Source: Gammaproteobacteria bacterium (GTDB lineage: Bacteria; Pseudomonadota; Gammaproteobacteria; Pseudomonadales; Azotimanducaceae). From it: 42,546 nucleotides of DNA. A program made the translations under genes and the position numbers. How positions within the stretch are numbered: the stretch's first letter is position 1; every line of letters begins with the position of its first letter. Location of the stretch: contig JAPPDJ010000123.1 in assembly GCA_028824555.1 (NCBI GenBank), positions 1-42,546 on the forward strand. Direction: 5' to 3'. Below are positions 17,737-25,940 of the stretch, piece by piece. Below the pieces are notes generated by a model. It was not told the DNA's origin. It ran no database searches and saw only the letters and a list, made by a program, of their open reading frames with translations.

Positions 17737-18219
17737 ATGGCCCGAGGCATCAACAAGGTCATTCTCATTGGCAATCTCGGGCGCGATCCCGAGACTCGCT
17801 ACACCCAATCCCAAACACCGGTCACGACGCTCAGCGTCGCAACGAGCGAAAGCTGGACGGACCGCAACACCAACGAGCGTCAGGAACGCACGGAATGGCA
17901 CCGAGTCGTTTGCTGGCGTCGCCTGGCGGAAATCGCCGGCGAATACCTCCGCAAGGGCTCGAAGGTGTACATCGAAGGCAGTCTGCAAACGCGCTCTTGG
18001 GAAGGTCAGGACGGCCAGACCCGATACACGACGGAAATCGTCGCACGCGACATGCAGATGCTCGACAGCCGCGGCGCGATGGCTGGCGGTGGCGGCATGG
18101 AAGACGGCTACCGAGCGCCGCCGTCGAGTGCAAACCGCCCGCCAGCGCGACCGGCCCCCGCTCCCGCGCCAGCGCCAGCGGACGACCTCGACGATCTCGA
18201 GGACGACATTCCGTTCTAG
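17737..18219 (+). CDS. ssb: Single-stranded DNA-binding protein
   Basis: The 160-residue protein has the OB-fold domain at residues 1-110 ([21 protein letters not shown]54-type aromatic residues in TEWHRVVCW, and [16 protein letters not shown]). A Gly/Pro/Ala-rich linker follows, then the acidic tip [12 protein letters not shown], which docks repair and replication partners. It protects single-stranded DNA and recruits RecQ, PriA and others. The ATG at 17737 starts exactly at the family N-terminus MARGINKV, so upstream in-frame sequence is not used. It is divergent from uvrA. Confidence 0.97.
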   Translation: MARGINKVILIGNLGRDPETRYTQSQTPVTTLSVATSESWTDRNTNERQERTEWHRVVCWRRLAEIAGEYLRKGSKVYIEGSLQTRSWEGQDGQTRYTTEIVARDMQMLDSRGAMAGGGGMEDGYRAPPSSANRPPARPAPAPAPAPADDLDDLEDDIPF

Positions 18220-18240
18220 GAGTAGTGAGCGGATGCGAAC

Positions 18241-18314
18241 CCGAAGCCCAGCAGTTCGCGGAGCGAACTGCCGACGCGCCCGCTAGGGCGCGCTAGCAGC
18301 CTGCGGGACTTCGG
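18241..18314. repeat. Two-hairpin palindromic element, copy A
   Basis: Outer bases CCGAAG (18241-18246) and CTTCGG (18309-18314) are complementary. Inside are hairpin 1, GCAGTTCGC-GGA-GCGAACTGC, and hairpin 2, GCGCCC-GCTA-GGGCGC, followed by GCTAGCAGCC. It fills the gap between ssb and the Lon-domain gene. Copies B (22576), C (23922, reversed, shortened) and D (24981) have the same order of hairpins. Confidence 0.75.
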
Positions 18315-18328
18315 ACGCACGACCGCAC

Positions 18329-18934
18329 ATGACGGAACGGCAGGAAATCCCGTTGTTTCCGCTCGGCGCCGTGCTGTTCAACGGCGGCCGGCTGCCGCTC
18401 AAGATCTTCGAGCCGCGCTATCTCGACCTCGTCAGCCGCTGCATGAAGGACGGCAGCGGCTTCGGCGTCGTGCTCATTCGCCAAGGCAGCGACGTCCACA
18501 AGGCAGACCAAGCCGTGCCGACCATCTTCAACATCGGCACGCTGGCGAAGATCGTGGACTTCGATCCCCTCGCTGGCGGACGGCTCGGCATCGTCTGCGC
18601 CGGCGAGGGAAAGTTCCGCATCCACCGTTCCTGGATGGCGGACAACCACCTGACCATGGCGGAGGTGGAGTTCCTGCCTGAGGAGACGGCGAGTCCGGTG
18701 GGTGAGGAGTTCGCTCCGCTCGTGGATGCCTTGAAGGAGATCGCTAAGCATCCGATGGTGGAAAAGCTCGGCATCGTCGTGGACTACGACGACGCTCGGT
18801 CGGTGGGCTGGCGACTGGCCGAACTCCTGCCGGTGTCGCCGGAGATCAAACAAGGCCTGCTGCAGATGCACATGCCGAGGGAGCGCCTCGCCGAGATTCG
18901 CCGCTTGCTGGGCAATCTCGGCAAGTCCGGCTAG
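18329..18934 (+). CDS. Lon substrate-binding-domain protein
   Basis: The 201-residue protein matches the N-terminal substrate-binding domain of Lon protease as a stand-alone protein. It has the opening IPLFPLGAVLFNGGRLPLKIFEPRYLDLV (residues 6-34), then FGVVLI and VGTLAKI-type strands (here IGTLAKIVDFDPL), and an all-alpha C-terminal part (about 120-201). It has no ATPase or protease domain. Stand-alone members are widespread in proteobacteria; the role is not settled, possibly peptide or substrate binding. It is 39 bp upstream of nadD and probably co-transcribed with it. Confidence 0.88.
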   Translation: MTERQEIPLFPLGAVLFNGGRLPLKIFEPRYLDLVSRCMKDGSGFGVVLIRQGSDVHKADQAVPTIFNIGTLAKIVDFDPLAGGRLGIVCAGEGKFRIHRSWMADNHLTMAEVEFLPEETASPVGEEFAPLVDALKEIAKHPMVEKLGIVVDYDDARSVGWRLAELLPVSPEIKQGLLQMHMPRERLAEIRRLLGNLGKSG

Positions 18935-18972
18935 GGCCGGGCGCACGCGGCAACGCGCCATTCCACGTCGCA

Positions 18973-19599
18973 ATGCAGGCGATTCTCGGCGGCACCTTCG
19001 ATCCCGTGCATCGCGGCCACCTGCACATCGCCCAGGCTGGGCGCGATCTGCTCGATGCGGAGTCGGTCACCCTCATGCTGTCGGCACGACCTTGGCATCG
19101 TGACACTCCAGAGGCACCGGCGGAGCACCGCTGGAACATGCTGTGCCTTGCGGCGCAGTCGGCGCCGGGCCTGGTTGCGTCCGACATCGAGGCTGAGCGG
19201 CCTGGGCCGTCGTACACGGCGGACACCCTGCGGGAACTGCGCCGCCGCGTTGGCTGCATGGAACCGTTGGTGTGGCTCATCGGCGAGGACGCAGTGACGC
19301 TGCTGTCGTCATGGCGGGATCACGAAGCGTTGCCTGGGCTTTGTCATTTGTTGGTGTTCGCGCGAGAGGGCAGGCCGCACCGCGTCCCCGACGGGTTTCG
19401 GCTTGCAGAACGCCCGCAGGAACTGTCGGAGCTGCCGGCCGGCAGCGTGCATTTTGCCGGCACGCCGCCGATGGCCGTGTCGAGCACCGAAGTGCGCCGC
19501 GCCATCGCGACGGAAAACGACGCTAGCGCATTGCTACCCGCCGCCGTGTGGGCATATATTAGGCGGCATGGACTCTACGCAGGCGTCGGCAGAGCTTAG
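18973..19599 (+). CDS. nadD: Nicotinate-nucleotide adenylyltransferase
   Basis: The 208-residue enzyme joins ATP with nicotinate mononucleotide to make deamido-NAD in NAD synthesis. It shows the nucleotidyltransferase motif GGTFDPVHRGHLHIA at residues 6-20 (both HxGH histidines are present), the substrate-binding ARPWHRDTPEAPAEHRWNM segment, and VSSTEVRRAI near 173-182, the ISSTxIR motif. Length fits. Its 3' end overlaps the start of rsfS by 32 bp, implying coupled translation. In Escherichia coli nadD also lies in this neighbourhood, behind holA; here the preceding gene is the Lon-domain protein. Confidence 0.96.
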   Translation: MQAILGGTFDPVHRGHLHIAQAGRDLLDAESVTLMLSARPWHRDTPEAPAEHRWNMLCLAAQSAPGLVASDIEAERPGPSYTADTLRELRRRVGCMEPLVWLIGEDAVTLLSSWRDHEALPGLCHLLVFAREGRPHRVPDGFRLAERPQELSELPAGSVHFAGTPPMAVSSTEVRRAIATENDASALLPAAVWAYIRRHGLYAGVGRA

Positions 19600-19960
19600 A
19601 GAACTGGTGCTGGACGCCGCTCACGACCTCAAGGCGGTGGATGTCGTCGCCTTGGAAGTGTCCGACATGACGGACATCACCGACACGATGATCGTCGCCG
19701 GCGGCACCTCCGATCGCCACGTCAAGGCGATCGTCGACAACGTGCTCGCCGTGCTCAAGGGTGCCGGCAAGGAAGTGCTTGGTGTCGAAGGCCGCGATGT
19801 CGGTGGGTGGGTGCTGCTCGACCTTGGCGATGTCGTGCTGCATGTCATGCGCGCCGAAGCCCGCAGCTTCTACGATCTAGAACGGCTCTGGGAGAACCTC
19901 GACGCAACGATGGACGCTCCGGCCACAACCGCAAGCAACGATGGACGTGAAACCGCCTAG
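19568..19960 (+). CDS. rsfS: Ribosome silencing factor
   Basis: The 130-residue protein (RsfS/Iojap family) binds ribosomal protein uL14 and blocks joining of the subunits in starved cells. It has the family core LKAVDVVALEVSDMTDITDTMIVAGGTSDRHVKAI (about 22-56) and VEGRDVGGWVLLDLGDVVLHVM (about 75-96), then a conserved RSFYDLERLWEN end. About 20 extra residues at the C-terminus lead into a palindromic element, and the TAG stop is part of that element's outer arm. The start ATG lies inside nadD. Confidence 0.95.
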   Translation: MDSTQASAELRELVLDAAHDLKAVDVVALEVSDMTDITDTMIVAGGTSDRHVKAIVDNVLAVLKGAGKEVLGVEGRDVGGWVLLDLGDVVLHVMRAEARSFYDLERLWENLDATMDAPATTASNDGRETA

Positions 19961-20008
19961 CAGCCATCGCACTTCGCCGCTACGCGGCAAAGTCCGACAG
20001 GCTGCTAG
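19957..20008. repeat. Two-level palindrome at the rsfS stop codon
   Basis: CTAGCAGCC at 19957-19965 and GGCTGCTAG at 20000-20008 are perfect inverted repeats. Inside, ACTTCGCCGC and GCGGCAAAGT form a second stem with one mismatch. The outer CTAGCAGCC also occurs in copy A of the two-hairpin element (18293-18301 region). The TAG of rsfS lies within the left arm, so the element now sets the end of the protein. Confidence 0.65.
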
Positions 20009-20053
20009 CCCGCATTTCTCACCTGGCCACGCGGCTCGCCGGGCGCCTTGGCG

Positions 20054-20521
20054 ATGAGGGCGCGGCTGGTGGCGGTTGGCAAGGCACCGGCCTGGGTGGA
20101 CGAGGGATTCTCGGAGTATGCGTCCCGGCTGCCGAGGGATTGCTCCATGGAACTCAAGGTGGTGGCACCAGGGCGCAATCAGTCGGATGAACAGCGTCTG
20201 CTCGCGGAAGTGCGACGAGACGAAACGGCCATCGTCTTCGACGCGCGCGGCAAGAGCCTCACGAGCGCAGAGCTCGCCGAAGCGCTTGCCGACTGGCGCA
20301 TGGCCGGCCGCAACCTCGCGCTGCTGGTGGGCGGCGCGGAGGGCTTCGGGGCCGAGGCGTGGCGACGCGCGCATCAGGTCATTTCCCTTTCCCACCTGAC
20401 ATTCCCGCACCAGTTGACGCGCGTGATCGTCGCCGAGCAGTTCTACCGCGCCTGGACGATCCTCGCCGGGCATCCCTACCATCGCGCCTCGCGGGCCAGA
20501 GGCCATGCAGATGGCCGTTAA
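20054..20521 (+). CDS. rlmH: 23S rRNA pseudouridine-1915 N3-methyltransferase
   Basis: The 155-residue SPOUT methyltransferase modifies helix 69 of 23S rRNA. It has MRARLVAVGKAPAWVDEGFSEYASRLP at the start, the SAM-binding trefoil knot with LALLVGGAEGFG (about 93-104), and the C-terminal LTFPHQLTRVIVAEQFYRAWTILAGHPYHR. Length is the family norm plus a short C-terminal tail. The ATG at 20054 was chosen over the in-frame TTG at 20048. The 3' end overlaps mrdA by 17 bp. Confidence 0.96.
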   Translation: MRARLVAVGKAPAWVDEGFSEYASRLPRDCSMELKVVAPGRNQSDEQRLLAEVRRDETAIVFDARGKSLTSAELAEALADWRMAGRNLALLVGGAEGFGAEAWRRAHQVISLSHLTFPHQLTRVIVAEQFYRAWTILAGHPYHRASRARGHADGR

Positions 20522-22631
20522 CTGGCTGCGCCGGAAACGGGGGCTCGGCCGAAATGGCGGGCTCCGCGGCGTTTCGGCAGCGCCGGCTCCCGCAAGGGAG
20601 TTGCACGACCGCAACAAGGAACAGCACACGTTTAATGCGCGTGCCGCCATCAGCATGGTGCTGGTGGCCGCTGCCTTCTTGGTGCTGTTCGGACGCATGG
20701 TGCAGCTTCAGGTGTTCGAGGCCGACGCCTATCGCGCCCGCTCGGACAACAACCGGGTGCAGACAGTGGCCGTGGCACCCAGGCGCGGCCTTATTTATGA
20801 CCGCAATGGCCAACTGCTGGCCGGCAACCGCACGATCCACTCGATTGCGGTGGTCACGGAACTCGCCCGCAACATCGATGCCCTGCTCGAGGAGGTGGGT
20901 GCGCTGGTGCCGCTCGGGGAGGCGGACGTCGCCGGCTTCCACAAGCGCCTGAAGGCCAAACGACGGCCGCTCGAACCCATCCCACTCAAGCTCAACATCA
21001 ACGAACAAGAGCGCGCCACCGTCCGCGTGAACGAGTTTCGCCTGCCAGGCGTCCAAGTGCGCGCCGACATCGTGCGGCACTACCCGGAACCGTTACAGAT
21101 GACCCATGCCATCGGCTCGGTGCGGCGCATCGACGAGACCGATCTTGAGCGGCTCGACGAGGCCCGCTATGCGGCCACCGCCTTCATCGGCCGCCACGGC
21201 GTGGAACAGTTCTACGAGGATTCGCTGCACGGCGAACCGGGCCATCGTCGCATCGAAACCGACGCCCGGGGGCGGCAGGTGCGGACACTGTTCGAGCAAC
21301 CGGCCCGCGCCGGAGCGGACATTACGCTGCACCTCGACGCGAGCCTGCAACGCGCCGCCGCGGACGCGCTCGGCGACCGCCGAGGTGCAGTGGTGGCCAT
21401 CGAACCGCGCACGGGGGGCATCCTCGCGCTCCTCAGCCAGCCCGGCTACGACGCCAATCTCTTCGTCACCGGCATCAGCGCGGCGCAGTATCACGAACTC
21501 AAGGCATCGCGGGAGACGCCGCTGTTCAACCGTGCCACGCGCGGTCTCTACGCGCCCGGTTCCACCTTCAAGCCGGTCATGGGCCTCGCCGGCGTCAGCC
21601 ACGGCGTCACCACTTGGGAAGACACCGTCAACGACCGCGGCTCGTTCCGCATCAATGGCGAAGGCCGCGTCTACCGCGACTGGAGCTGGCAACCCGGCAA
21701 CTCCGGCGGCCAGGGCATCGTCAACCTGCACCGTGCCATCTATCGCTCGTCCAACGTGTACTTCTACAGCTTGGGTTCCGAGCTCAACATCGATGACCTG
21801 GCGAGCTTCGCGGGGCAGTTCGGCTACGGTCGGAACACAACAGTCGATATCGCCTTTGCCCAGGCCGGCGTGCTGCCGAGTCGGGACTGGAAGCGCGGCG
21901 CGTTGAACGAGGCGTGGTATCCCGGAGACACGGTGAATCTGGCCATCGGCCAAGGGTTCCTGCTGGCAACGCCGCTGCAACTGGCCGCTGTCACCGCCAC
22001 CATCGCCAATCGCGGCCACCCCGTGCGTCCGCGCCTGCTGCTGTCGAGCGACGGCGAGGTGCGCGAAAACGATCCGCCGCCGCCCCTGCCAGCCGTGGCC
22101 GGGCCGACGCCAGAAGACTGGGAGCGCATGGTGGATGCCATGGAGGCGGTGGTGCACCGCGGCAACAAGGGCTACCAGCAGAACGGCACGGCGTGGTTCT
22201 ACATCGGACAAGACGACATTCCCTATCGCATGGCGGGCAAGTCGGGCACCGCCCAAGTGGTGGGGATTCCGCAAGGTGAGGAATACGACGAGGAGGCGCT
22301 CGACGAATTCGAGCGCAAGCACGCGTGGTTCATCGCCTTCGCCCCGGCAGACGATCCCCGCATCGCCCTCAGCGTGCTGGTGGAGAACGGCGGTGGCGGC
22401 AGTTCCGTAGCGGCGCCGGTGGCGCGCGCCGTGCTCGACTCCTATCTGCTCGATGAAGCCGGCGACCTCAAGGAGTTGCCGCCGCATTGGCTCGCGGCCG
22501 GTGCGGCAACGGGATCTGCCGGCGCCGGCGGCCGGCAGCCGAGACGGTCAGTAACCCTCAAGCAACGGCCAACGTCCGAAGGCCAGCAGTTCGCGCAGCG
22601 AATTGCCGACGCGCCGGTTACGGCGCGCTAG
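20505..22631 (+). CDS. mrdA: Penicillin-binding protein 2, elongasome transpeptidase
   Basis: The 708-residue class B PBP cross-links murein during rod elongation, in complex with RodA. A short cytoplasmic region precedes one membrane helix at about residues 47-65 (ISMVLVAAAFLVLFGRMV). The pedestal domain follows, with APRRGLIYDRNGQLLA at about 87-103. Transpeptidase motifs are S353-T-F-K356, S415-S-N417 and K579-S-G581. The last about 15 residues (EGQQFAQRIADAPVTAR) are encoded by palindromic element copy B and are not part of the domain. It precedes mrdB as in E. coli. The ATG at 20505 or 20511 could be used. Confidence 0.96.
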   Translation: MQMAVNWLRRKRGLGRNGGLRGVSAAPAPARELHDRNKEQHTFNARAAISMVLVAAAFLVLFGRMVQLQVFEADAYRARSDNNRVQTVAVAPRRGLIYDRNGQLLAGNRTIHSIAVVTELARNIDALLEEVGALVPLGEADVAGFHKRLKAKRRPLEPIPLKLNINEQERATVRVNEFRLPGVQVRADIVRHYPEPLQMTHAIGSVRRIDETDLERLDEARYAATAFIGRHGVEQFYEDSLHGEPGHRRIETDARGRQVRTLFEQPARAGADITLHLDASLQRAAADALGDRRGAVVAIEPRTGGILALLSQPGYDANLFVTGISAAQYHELKASRETPLFNRATRGLYAPGSTFKPVMGLAGVSHGVTTWEDTVNDRGSFRINGEGRVYRDWSWQPGNSGGQGIVNLHRAIYRSSNVYFYSLGSELNIDDLASFAGQFGYGRNTTVDIAFAQAGVLPSRDWKRGALNEAWYPGDTVNLAIGQGFLLATPLQLAAVTATIANRGHPVRPRLLLSSDGEVRENDPPPPLPAVAGPTPEDWERMVDAMEAVVHRGNKGYQQNGTAWFYIGQDDIPYRMAGKSGTAQVVGIPQGEEYDEEALDEFERKHAWFIAFAPADDPRIALSVLVENGGGGSSVAAPVARAVLDSYLLDEAGDLKELPPHWLAAGAATGSAGAGGRQPRRSVTLKQRPTSEGQQFAQRIADAPVTAR

Positions 22632-22635
22632 CGGC
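22576..22635. repeat. Two-hairpin palindromic element, copy B, inside the mrdA 3' end
   Basis: It aligns with copy A over about 60 bp with few differences, including CCGAAG, CCAGCAGTTCGC, GCCGACGCGCC and GGCGCGCTAGC. In hairpin 2 the closing C-G pair of copy A is G-C here (GCGCC-G-GTTA-C-GGCGC), a compensatory change. It is translated as the mrdA C-terminal tail and spans the mrdA-mrdB junction. Confidence 0.75.
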
Positions 22636-22642
22636 CCACACA

Positions 22643-23788
22643 ATGAGCGACTTCAGTCGCACCGCCAGCGTCGATGCGACAGCGTCAACCAGGCGCAAAC
22701 GCCGGCGCATTCGCACAGACGGCTGGCTGCTGGCGGGGCTGGCCCTGGTGTCGTGCTTCGGCTTGGTGGTCATGTACAGCGCCAGCGGTCGCGACATGGG
22801 CGCCGTGGTCGATCAGGCGACGAAACTGGGCCTTGGCTTTCTGGCCCTGATTGTGCTGGCGCACCTGCAACCGGAGCTGTTCCGACGCTGGACGCCAGCG
22901 GTGTATGGCGCGAGCGTCCTTCTGCTGGTCTGGGTGCTGTTCGACGGCGCCACCGTGAAGGGTTCGCAGCGCTGGATCGACTGGCCTGGGCTGCCCCGAT
23001 TCCAGCCTTCCGAGGCAATGAAGGTGGCGGTGCCGCTTGGGCTCGCCTGGCTCATCGGTCGCCACACGCTGCCGCCCCGCTTCCGGGATGTGGCGGTGGC
23101 ACTGCCGATCATCGGCGTGCCGGCGCTCTTGGTCGCGCTGCAGCCCGATCTCGGCACCGCAGTCGTGATCGCGGCTGGCGGCCTTGGCGTGATTTTCCTG
23201 GCGGGAGTGCGCTGGCGCTGGATCGCGGCGGCCGTCCCCGCGGCGCTCGCCGCGCTGCCGGGGCTGTGGTTCGTGATGACGGACTACCAGCGCGGCCGAG
23301 TGCTCACCTTGTTCGATCCGGAGCGCGATCCCCAAGGCGCCGGCTGGAACATCATCCAGTCGAAAACCGCCATCGGCTCGGGTGGATTCTTCGGCAAGGG
23401 GCTCGGCAACGGCACGCAGAGCCAGCTCGACTTCCTGCCGGAACGCGAAACCGATTTCATCATCGCAGTGATCGGCGAGGAACTCGGGCTTTTGGGCGTT
23501 TTGGTGATGGTGCTGCTGTACCTGCTTGTGGTGGCGCGCTGCCTCTACATGGCGACCGAAGCGCGCGACAACTTCGGGCGCCTGTTCATCGGCGGCTTCA
23601 CCATCGTGTTCGCGCTTTCGGCCTTTGTTAACATCGCGATGGTGTCGGGGCTCCTGCCCGTTGTGGGGCTGCCGCTGCCGCTTGTGAGCATGGGAGGCAC
23701 GTCCACGCTGGTGGTGTTGGGCGCATTTGGCGTGGTGATGGCAATCCACGGCGCCGGGCAGCAGGCGAGGGTCCGGCCACGGGGCTGA
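22643..23788 (+). CDS. mrdB: Rod-shape glycosyltransferase RodA (SEDS family)
   Basis: The 381-residue polytopic membrane protein polymerises murein glycan with PBP2. After a basic N-terminal tail it has about ten hydrophobic helices. Family features include the segment KGSQRWIDWPGLPRFQPSEAMKVA (about 112-135, with the SEDS-type Q-P-S-E), the extracellular loop RVLTLFDPERDPQGAGWNIIQSKTAIGSGGFFGKGLG (about 219-255), and the ERETDFIIAVIGEELGLLG end of the loop. The P-L-P-L-V-S-M-G-G-T motif lies near the C-terminus. The start ATG lies just behind copy B, with no strong ribosome binding site, so translation may depend on mrdA. Confidence 0.96.
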   Translation: MSDFSRTASVDATASTRRKRRRIRTDGWLLAGLALVSCFGLVVMYSASGRDMGAVVDQATKLGLGFLALIVLAHLQPELFRRWTPAVYGASVLLLVWVLFDGATVKGSQRWIDWPGLPRFQPSEAMKVAVPLGLAWLIGRHTLPPRFRDVAVALPIIGVPALLVALQPDLGTAVVIAAGGLGVIFLAGVRWRWIAAAVPAALAALPGLWFVMTDYQRGRVLTLFDPERDPQGAGWNIIQSKTAIGSGGFFGKGLGNGTQSQLDFLPERETDFIIAVIGEELGLLGVLVMVLLYLLVVARCLYMATEARDNFGRLFIGGFTIVFALSAFVNIAMVSGLLPVVGLPLPLVSMGGTSTLVVLGAFGVVMAIHGAGQQARVRPRG

Positions 23789-23921
23789 ATGCCGGCGAAC
23801 CGGGTATGAAGACAGGACCTTCGATGACAAGTCGTAGCCAGATTGCACCCGTGACCGACCCTACGCACCACTCCCCTCAAATGCTCGTCCGACTCCCCTC
23901 CGGTTCCTCCCGTGCAAGGAA

Positions 23922-23966
23922 CCTGCTAACGGGCGCGTTGGCAGTTCGCTGCGCGAACCGCTGGCC
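23922..23966. repeat. Two-hairpin palindromic element, copy C, reversed and shortened
   Basis: Read on the minus strand it matches copies A and B over CCAGCGGTTCGCGCAGCG, AACTGCC and AACGCGCCCG, but lacks the second half of hairpin 2. It lies between mrdB and the mltB start. Because it is in frame with mltB it could be read as part of an upstream extension, which argues for choosing the later start at 23974. Confidence 0.6.
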
Positions 23967-23973
23967 GCGACGA

Positions 23974-24963
23974 ATGGCGATGCTCGCGACCGCGTTTGGC
24001 CTTCTCTGGCAGGGGGCGGCTCTCGCGGAAGGCTATGTCGAACGCGAAGACGTTCGCGCCTATCTCGACTCCGTCGCCTCGCGATACGGCTTCGATCGCG
24101 ACTGGCTCACGTCTGTCATTGCCGACGCATCCCATCAAGAGAGCATCATCGCGGCGATTTCGCGCCCTGCCGAACGAGCGCTCGCATGGCACGAATACCG
24201 CAACATCTTCATCACCGAACGCCGCATCGCCGGAGGAGTGCAGTTCTGGAATGGCAACCAAGCCGCTCTGGACGCCGCGGCCGCGCGCTACAACGTACCG
24301 CCGCACATCGTCGTCGCCATCATCGGTGTCGAGACCAACTACGGCGGCAACACCGGCAGCTATCGGGTGCTCGACGCGCTGACGACCCTCGGCTTCGACT
24401 ATCCGCGTCGCGCCGAATTCTTCCGCGGGCAACTGACGGAGTTCCTGCTCTTGGTGCGGGAAGAGGGCATGGACGCGGGCGCCCTCAAGGGTTCCTATGC
24501 CGGCGCGATGGGGCTCGGACAGTTCATCCCGTCGAGCTACCGTACCTTTGCGGTGGATTTCGACGACGACGGCATTCGCGACATCTGGAACAACCGCACC
24601 GATGCCATCGGCAGCGTGGCCAATTACTTCGCCGAGCACCGCTGGAAGGGTGCGCCGGTGATCGCCTTCAAGGTGGATTCGCCCCCTGCCAATGCCAGCG
24701 AACTGGTCGATTCCGACCTCAAGCCCACCCGCACGGCCGGGGATCTGCGCGCCCTTGGCATCGCCGTGCCGGCCGAGGTGAGCGACGACGAACCGGCGAG
24801 CCTGCACCGCTTTGAGGCGGCTGACGGTGTGCAGTACTGGGTGGGCCTTGGCGACTTCTACGTCATCACGCGCTACAACCACAGCCGCATGTATGCCCTC
24901 GCCGTGTTCGAGCTGGCCGAAGCCATCCGCGAACGGCGCGAGAGTACGGGGGCCGGCACGTGA
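23974..24963 (+). CDS. mltB: Lytic murein transglycosylase B
   Basis: The 329-residue periplasmic enzyme cuts murein glycan between MurNAc and GlcNAc. A signal peptide covers about residues 1-22 (MAMLATAFGLLWQGAALAE). Catalytic E120 sits in IIGVETNYGGNTG, and the following LDALTTLGFDYPRRAEFF, GSYAGAMGLGQFIPSSY and DIWNNRTDAIGSVANYF segments are the MltB/SLT70-like family core. There is no lipobox, so it is predicted soluble rather than lipid-anchored as in E. coli. The ATG at 23974 directly precedes the signal peptide. Its stop overlaps the rlpA start by 4 bp. Confidence 0.93.
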   Translation: MAMLATAFGLLWQGAALAEGYVEREDVRAYLDSVASRYGFDRDWLTSVIADASHQESIIAAISRPAERALAWHEYRNIFITERRIAGGVQFWNGNQAALDAAAARYNVPPHIVVAIIGVETNYGGNTGSYRVLDALTTLGFDYPRRAEFFRGQLTEFLLLVREEGMDAGALKGSYAGAMGLGQFIPSSYRTFAVDFDDDGIRDIWNNRTDAIGSVANYFAEHRWKGAPVIAFKVDSPPANASELVDSDLKPTRTAGDLRALGIAVPAEVSDDEPASLHRFEAADGVQYWVGLGDFYVITRYNHSRMYALAVFELAEAIRERRESTGAGT

Positions 24964-25919
24964 CTGAGCCCTCAGCACTGGCAAGCAGAAGTTCCGCGCC
25001 AGCGGAACTTCCAACGCGCCCGCAAGGGCGCGCGAGCGCGAGGGGCCTCCCCTCGCATGAGGATCCCGTTGCCGGCGCGCTTGCGGCGCGATGGAGGGCG
25101 GGACTCGGCGCGGATGCCTTCGGACTTCGACTGCGGCGCGGAGCTTGGCTCCTTCTCCCGCCGCTGCTCGCGGCATGTGTGAGCCAAGTGCCGGTGACAC
25201 GGCCCGATGCAGAGCAGACCCTGCCGCCGTCGCAACTGCCGGACGGCGCACCTGCCGCGCCGCCGCCGGGGCTCGAACTGCAGCCGAATCCAACCGTCAC
25301 CCACGAAACGCCGCTGCCGTCCAAGAGCCGTCCCTATGAGGTGTTCGGCGAACGCTACGAGGTGCTCGAAAGCGCCGACGGCTATGTCGAGGAGGGCTTG
25401 GCTTCCTGGTACGGCACCCGCTTCGATGGCCTCGCCACCGCCACGGGCGAGACGTACGATGTCTACGAACTCAGCGCCGCGCATCGTTCGTTGCCGCTGC
25501 CCTGCTGGGCTCGGGTGACGAACCTCGCGAACGGTAAGTCCACCATCGTCCGGGTCAACGACCGCGGCCCCTTTCACGAGGACCGCATCATCGACTTGTC
25601 GTACGCCGCCGCGGTGAAGCTCGGCTTCGCCGACGCCGGCACAGCCAGGGTTCGGGTCGAGACCGTGACGCCGGCAGATTTCCTGCCGCGTCCGCCACCG
25701 CGCTACTTCGTCGAGGCCGGACCTTTTGTGGACTTCGACAGCGCCGCTGGCAGCGCCGACGCAATCGCGGCCATTGCCGAGACGAATGCGATGGTGGCGC
25801 GGGCGCGCAACGCCTTCATGGTGCGAATCGGGCCGCTGCCGGATCGATCCGAGGCGGAAAGACTCAAGATGGTGGTCGCGTTCGGGCGCGAATGGTCGCC
25901 AGTAGTGATCGAGCAGTGA
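24960..25919 (+). CDS. rlpA: RlpA-like septal ring lytic transglycosylase lipoprotein
   Basis: The 319-residue product has a lipobox LLAAC (C73), a proline-rich linker (about 85-125), and the RlpA double-psi beta-barrel: EEGLASWYGTRFDGLATATGETYD (about 142-165), VTNLANGKSTIVRVNDRGPF, and DLSYAAAVKLG. A SPOR-like domain from about 249 follows (RYFVEAGPFVDF...). Family members cut denuded glycans at the septum. The start is GTG 24960 in a GTGA overlap with mltB. No other ATG, GTG or TTG lies nearer the signal peptide, so the product would carry about 60 extra residues before it, and this region includes palindromic element copy D. Either the long N-terminus is real or an atypical start is used. 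Confidence 0.9.
   Translation: MTEPSALASRSSAPAELPTRPQGRASARGLPSHEDPVAGALAARWRAGLGADAFGLRLRRGAWLLLPPLLAACVSQVPVTRPDAEQTLPPSQLPDGAPAAPPPGLELQPNPTVTHETPLPSKSRPYEVFGERYEVLESADGYVEEGLASWYGTRFDGLATATGETYDVYELSAAHRSLPLPCWARVTNLANGKSTIVRVNDRGPFHEDRIIDLSYAAAVKLGFADAGTARVRVETVTPADFLPRPPPRYFVEAGPFVDFDSAAGSADAIAAIAETNAMVARARNAFMVRIGPLPDRSEAERLKMVVAFGREWSPVVIEQ
24981..25040. repeat. Two-hairpin palindromic element, copy D, inside rlpA
   Basis: Hairpin 1 is AAGTTCCGC-GCCA-GCGGAACTT and hairpin 2 is GCGCCCGCAAGGGCGC, in the same order as in copy A, while the stem bases of hairpin 1 differ from A by paired changes. It lies in the reading frame of rlpA, ahead of its signal peptide. Confidence 0.65.
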
Positions 25920-25940
25920 ACCGTTAGGAGGTTGTCGTCC

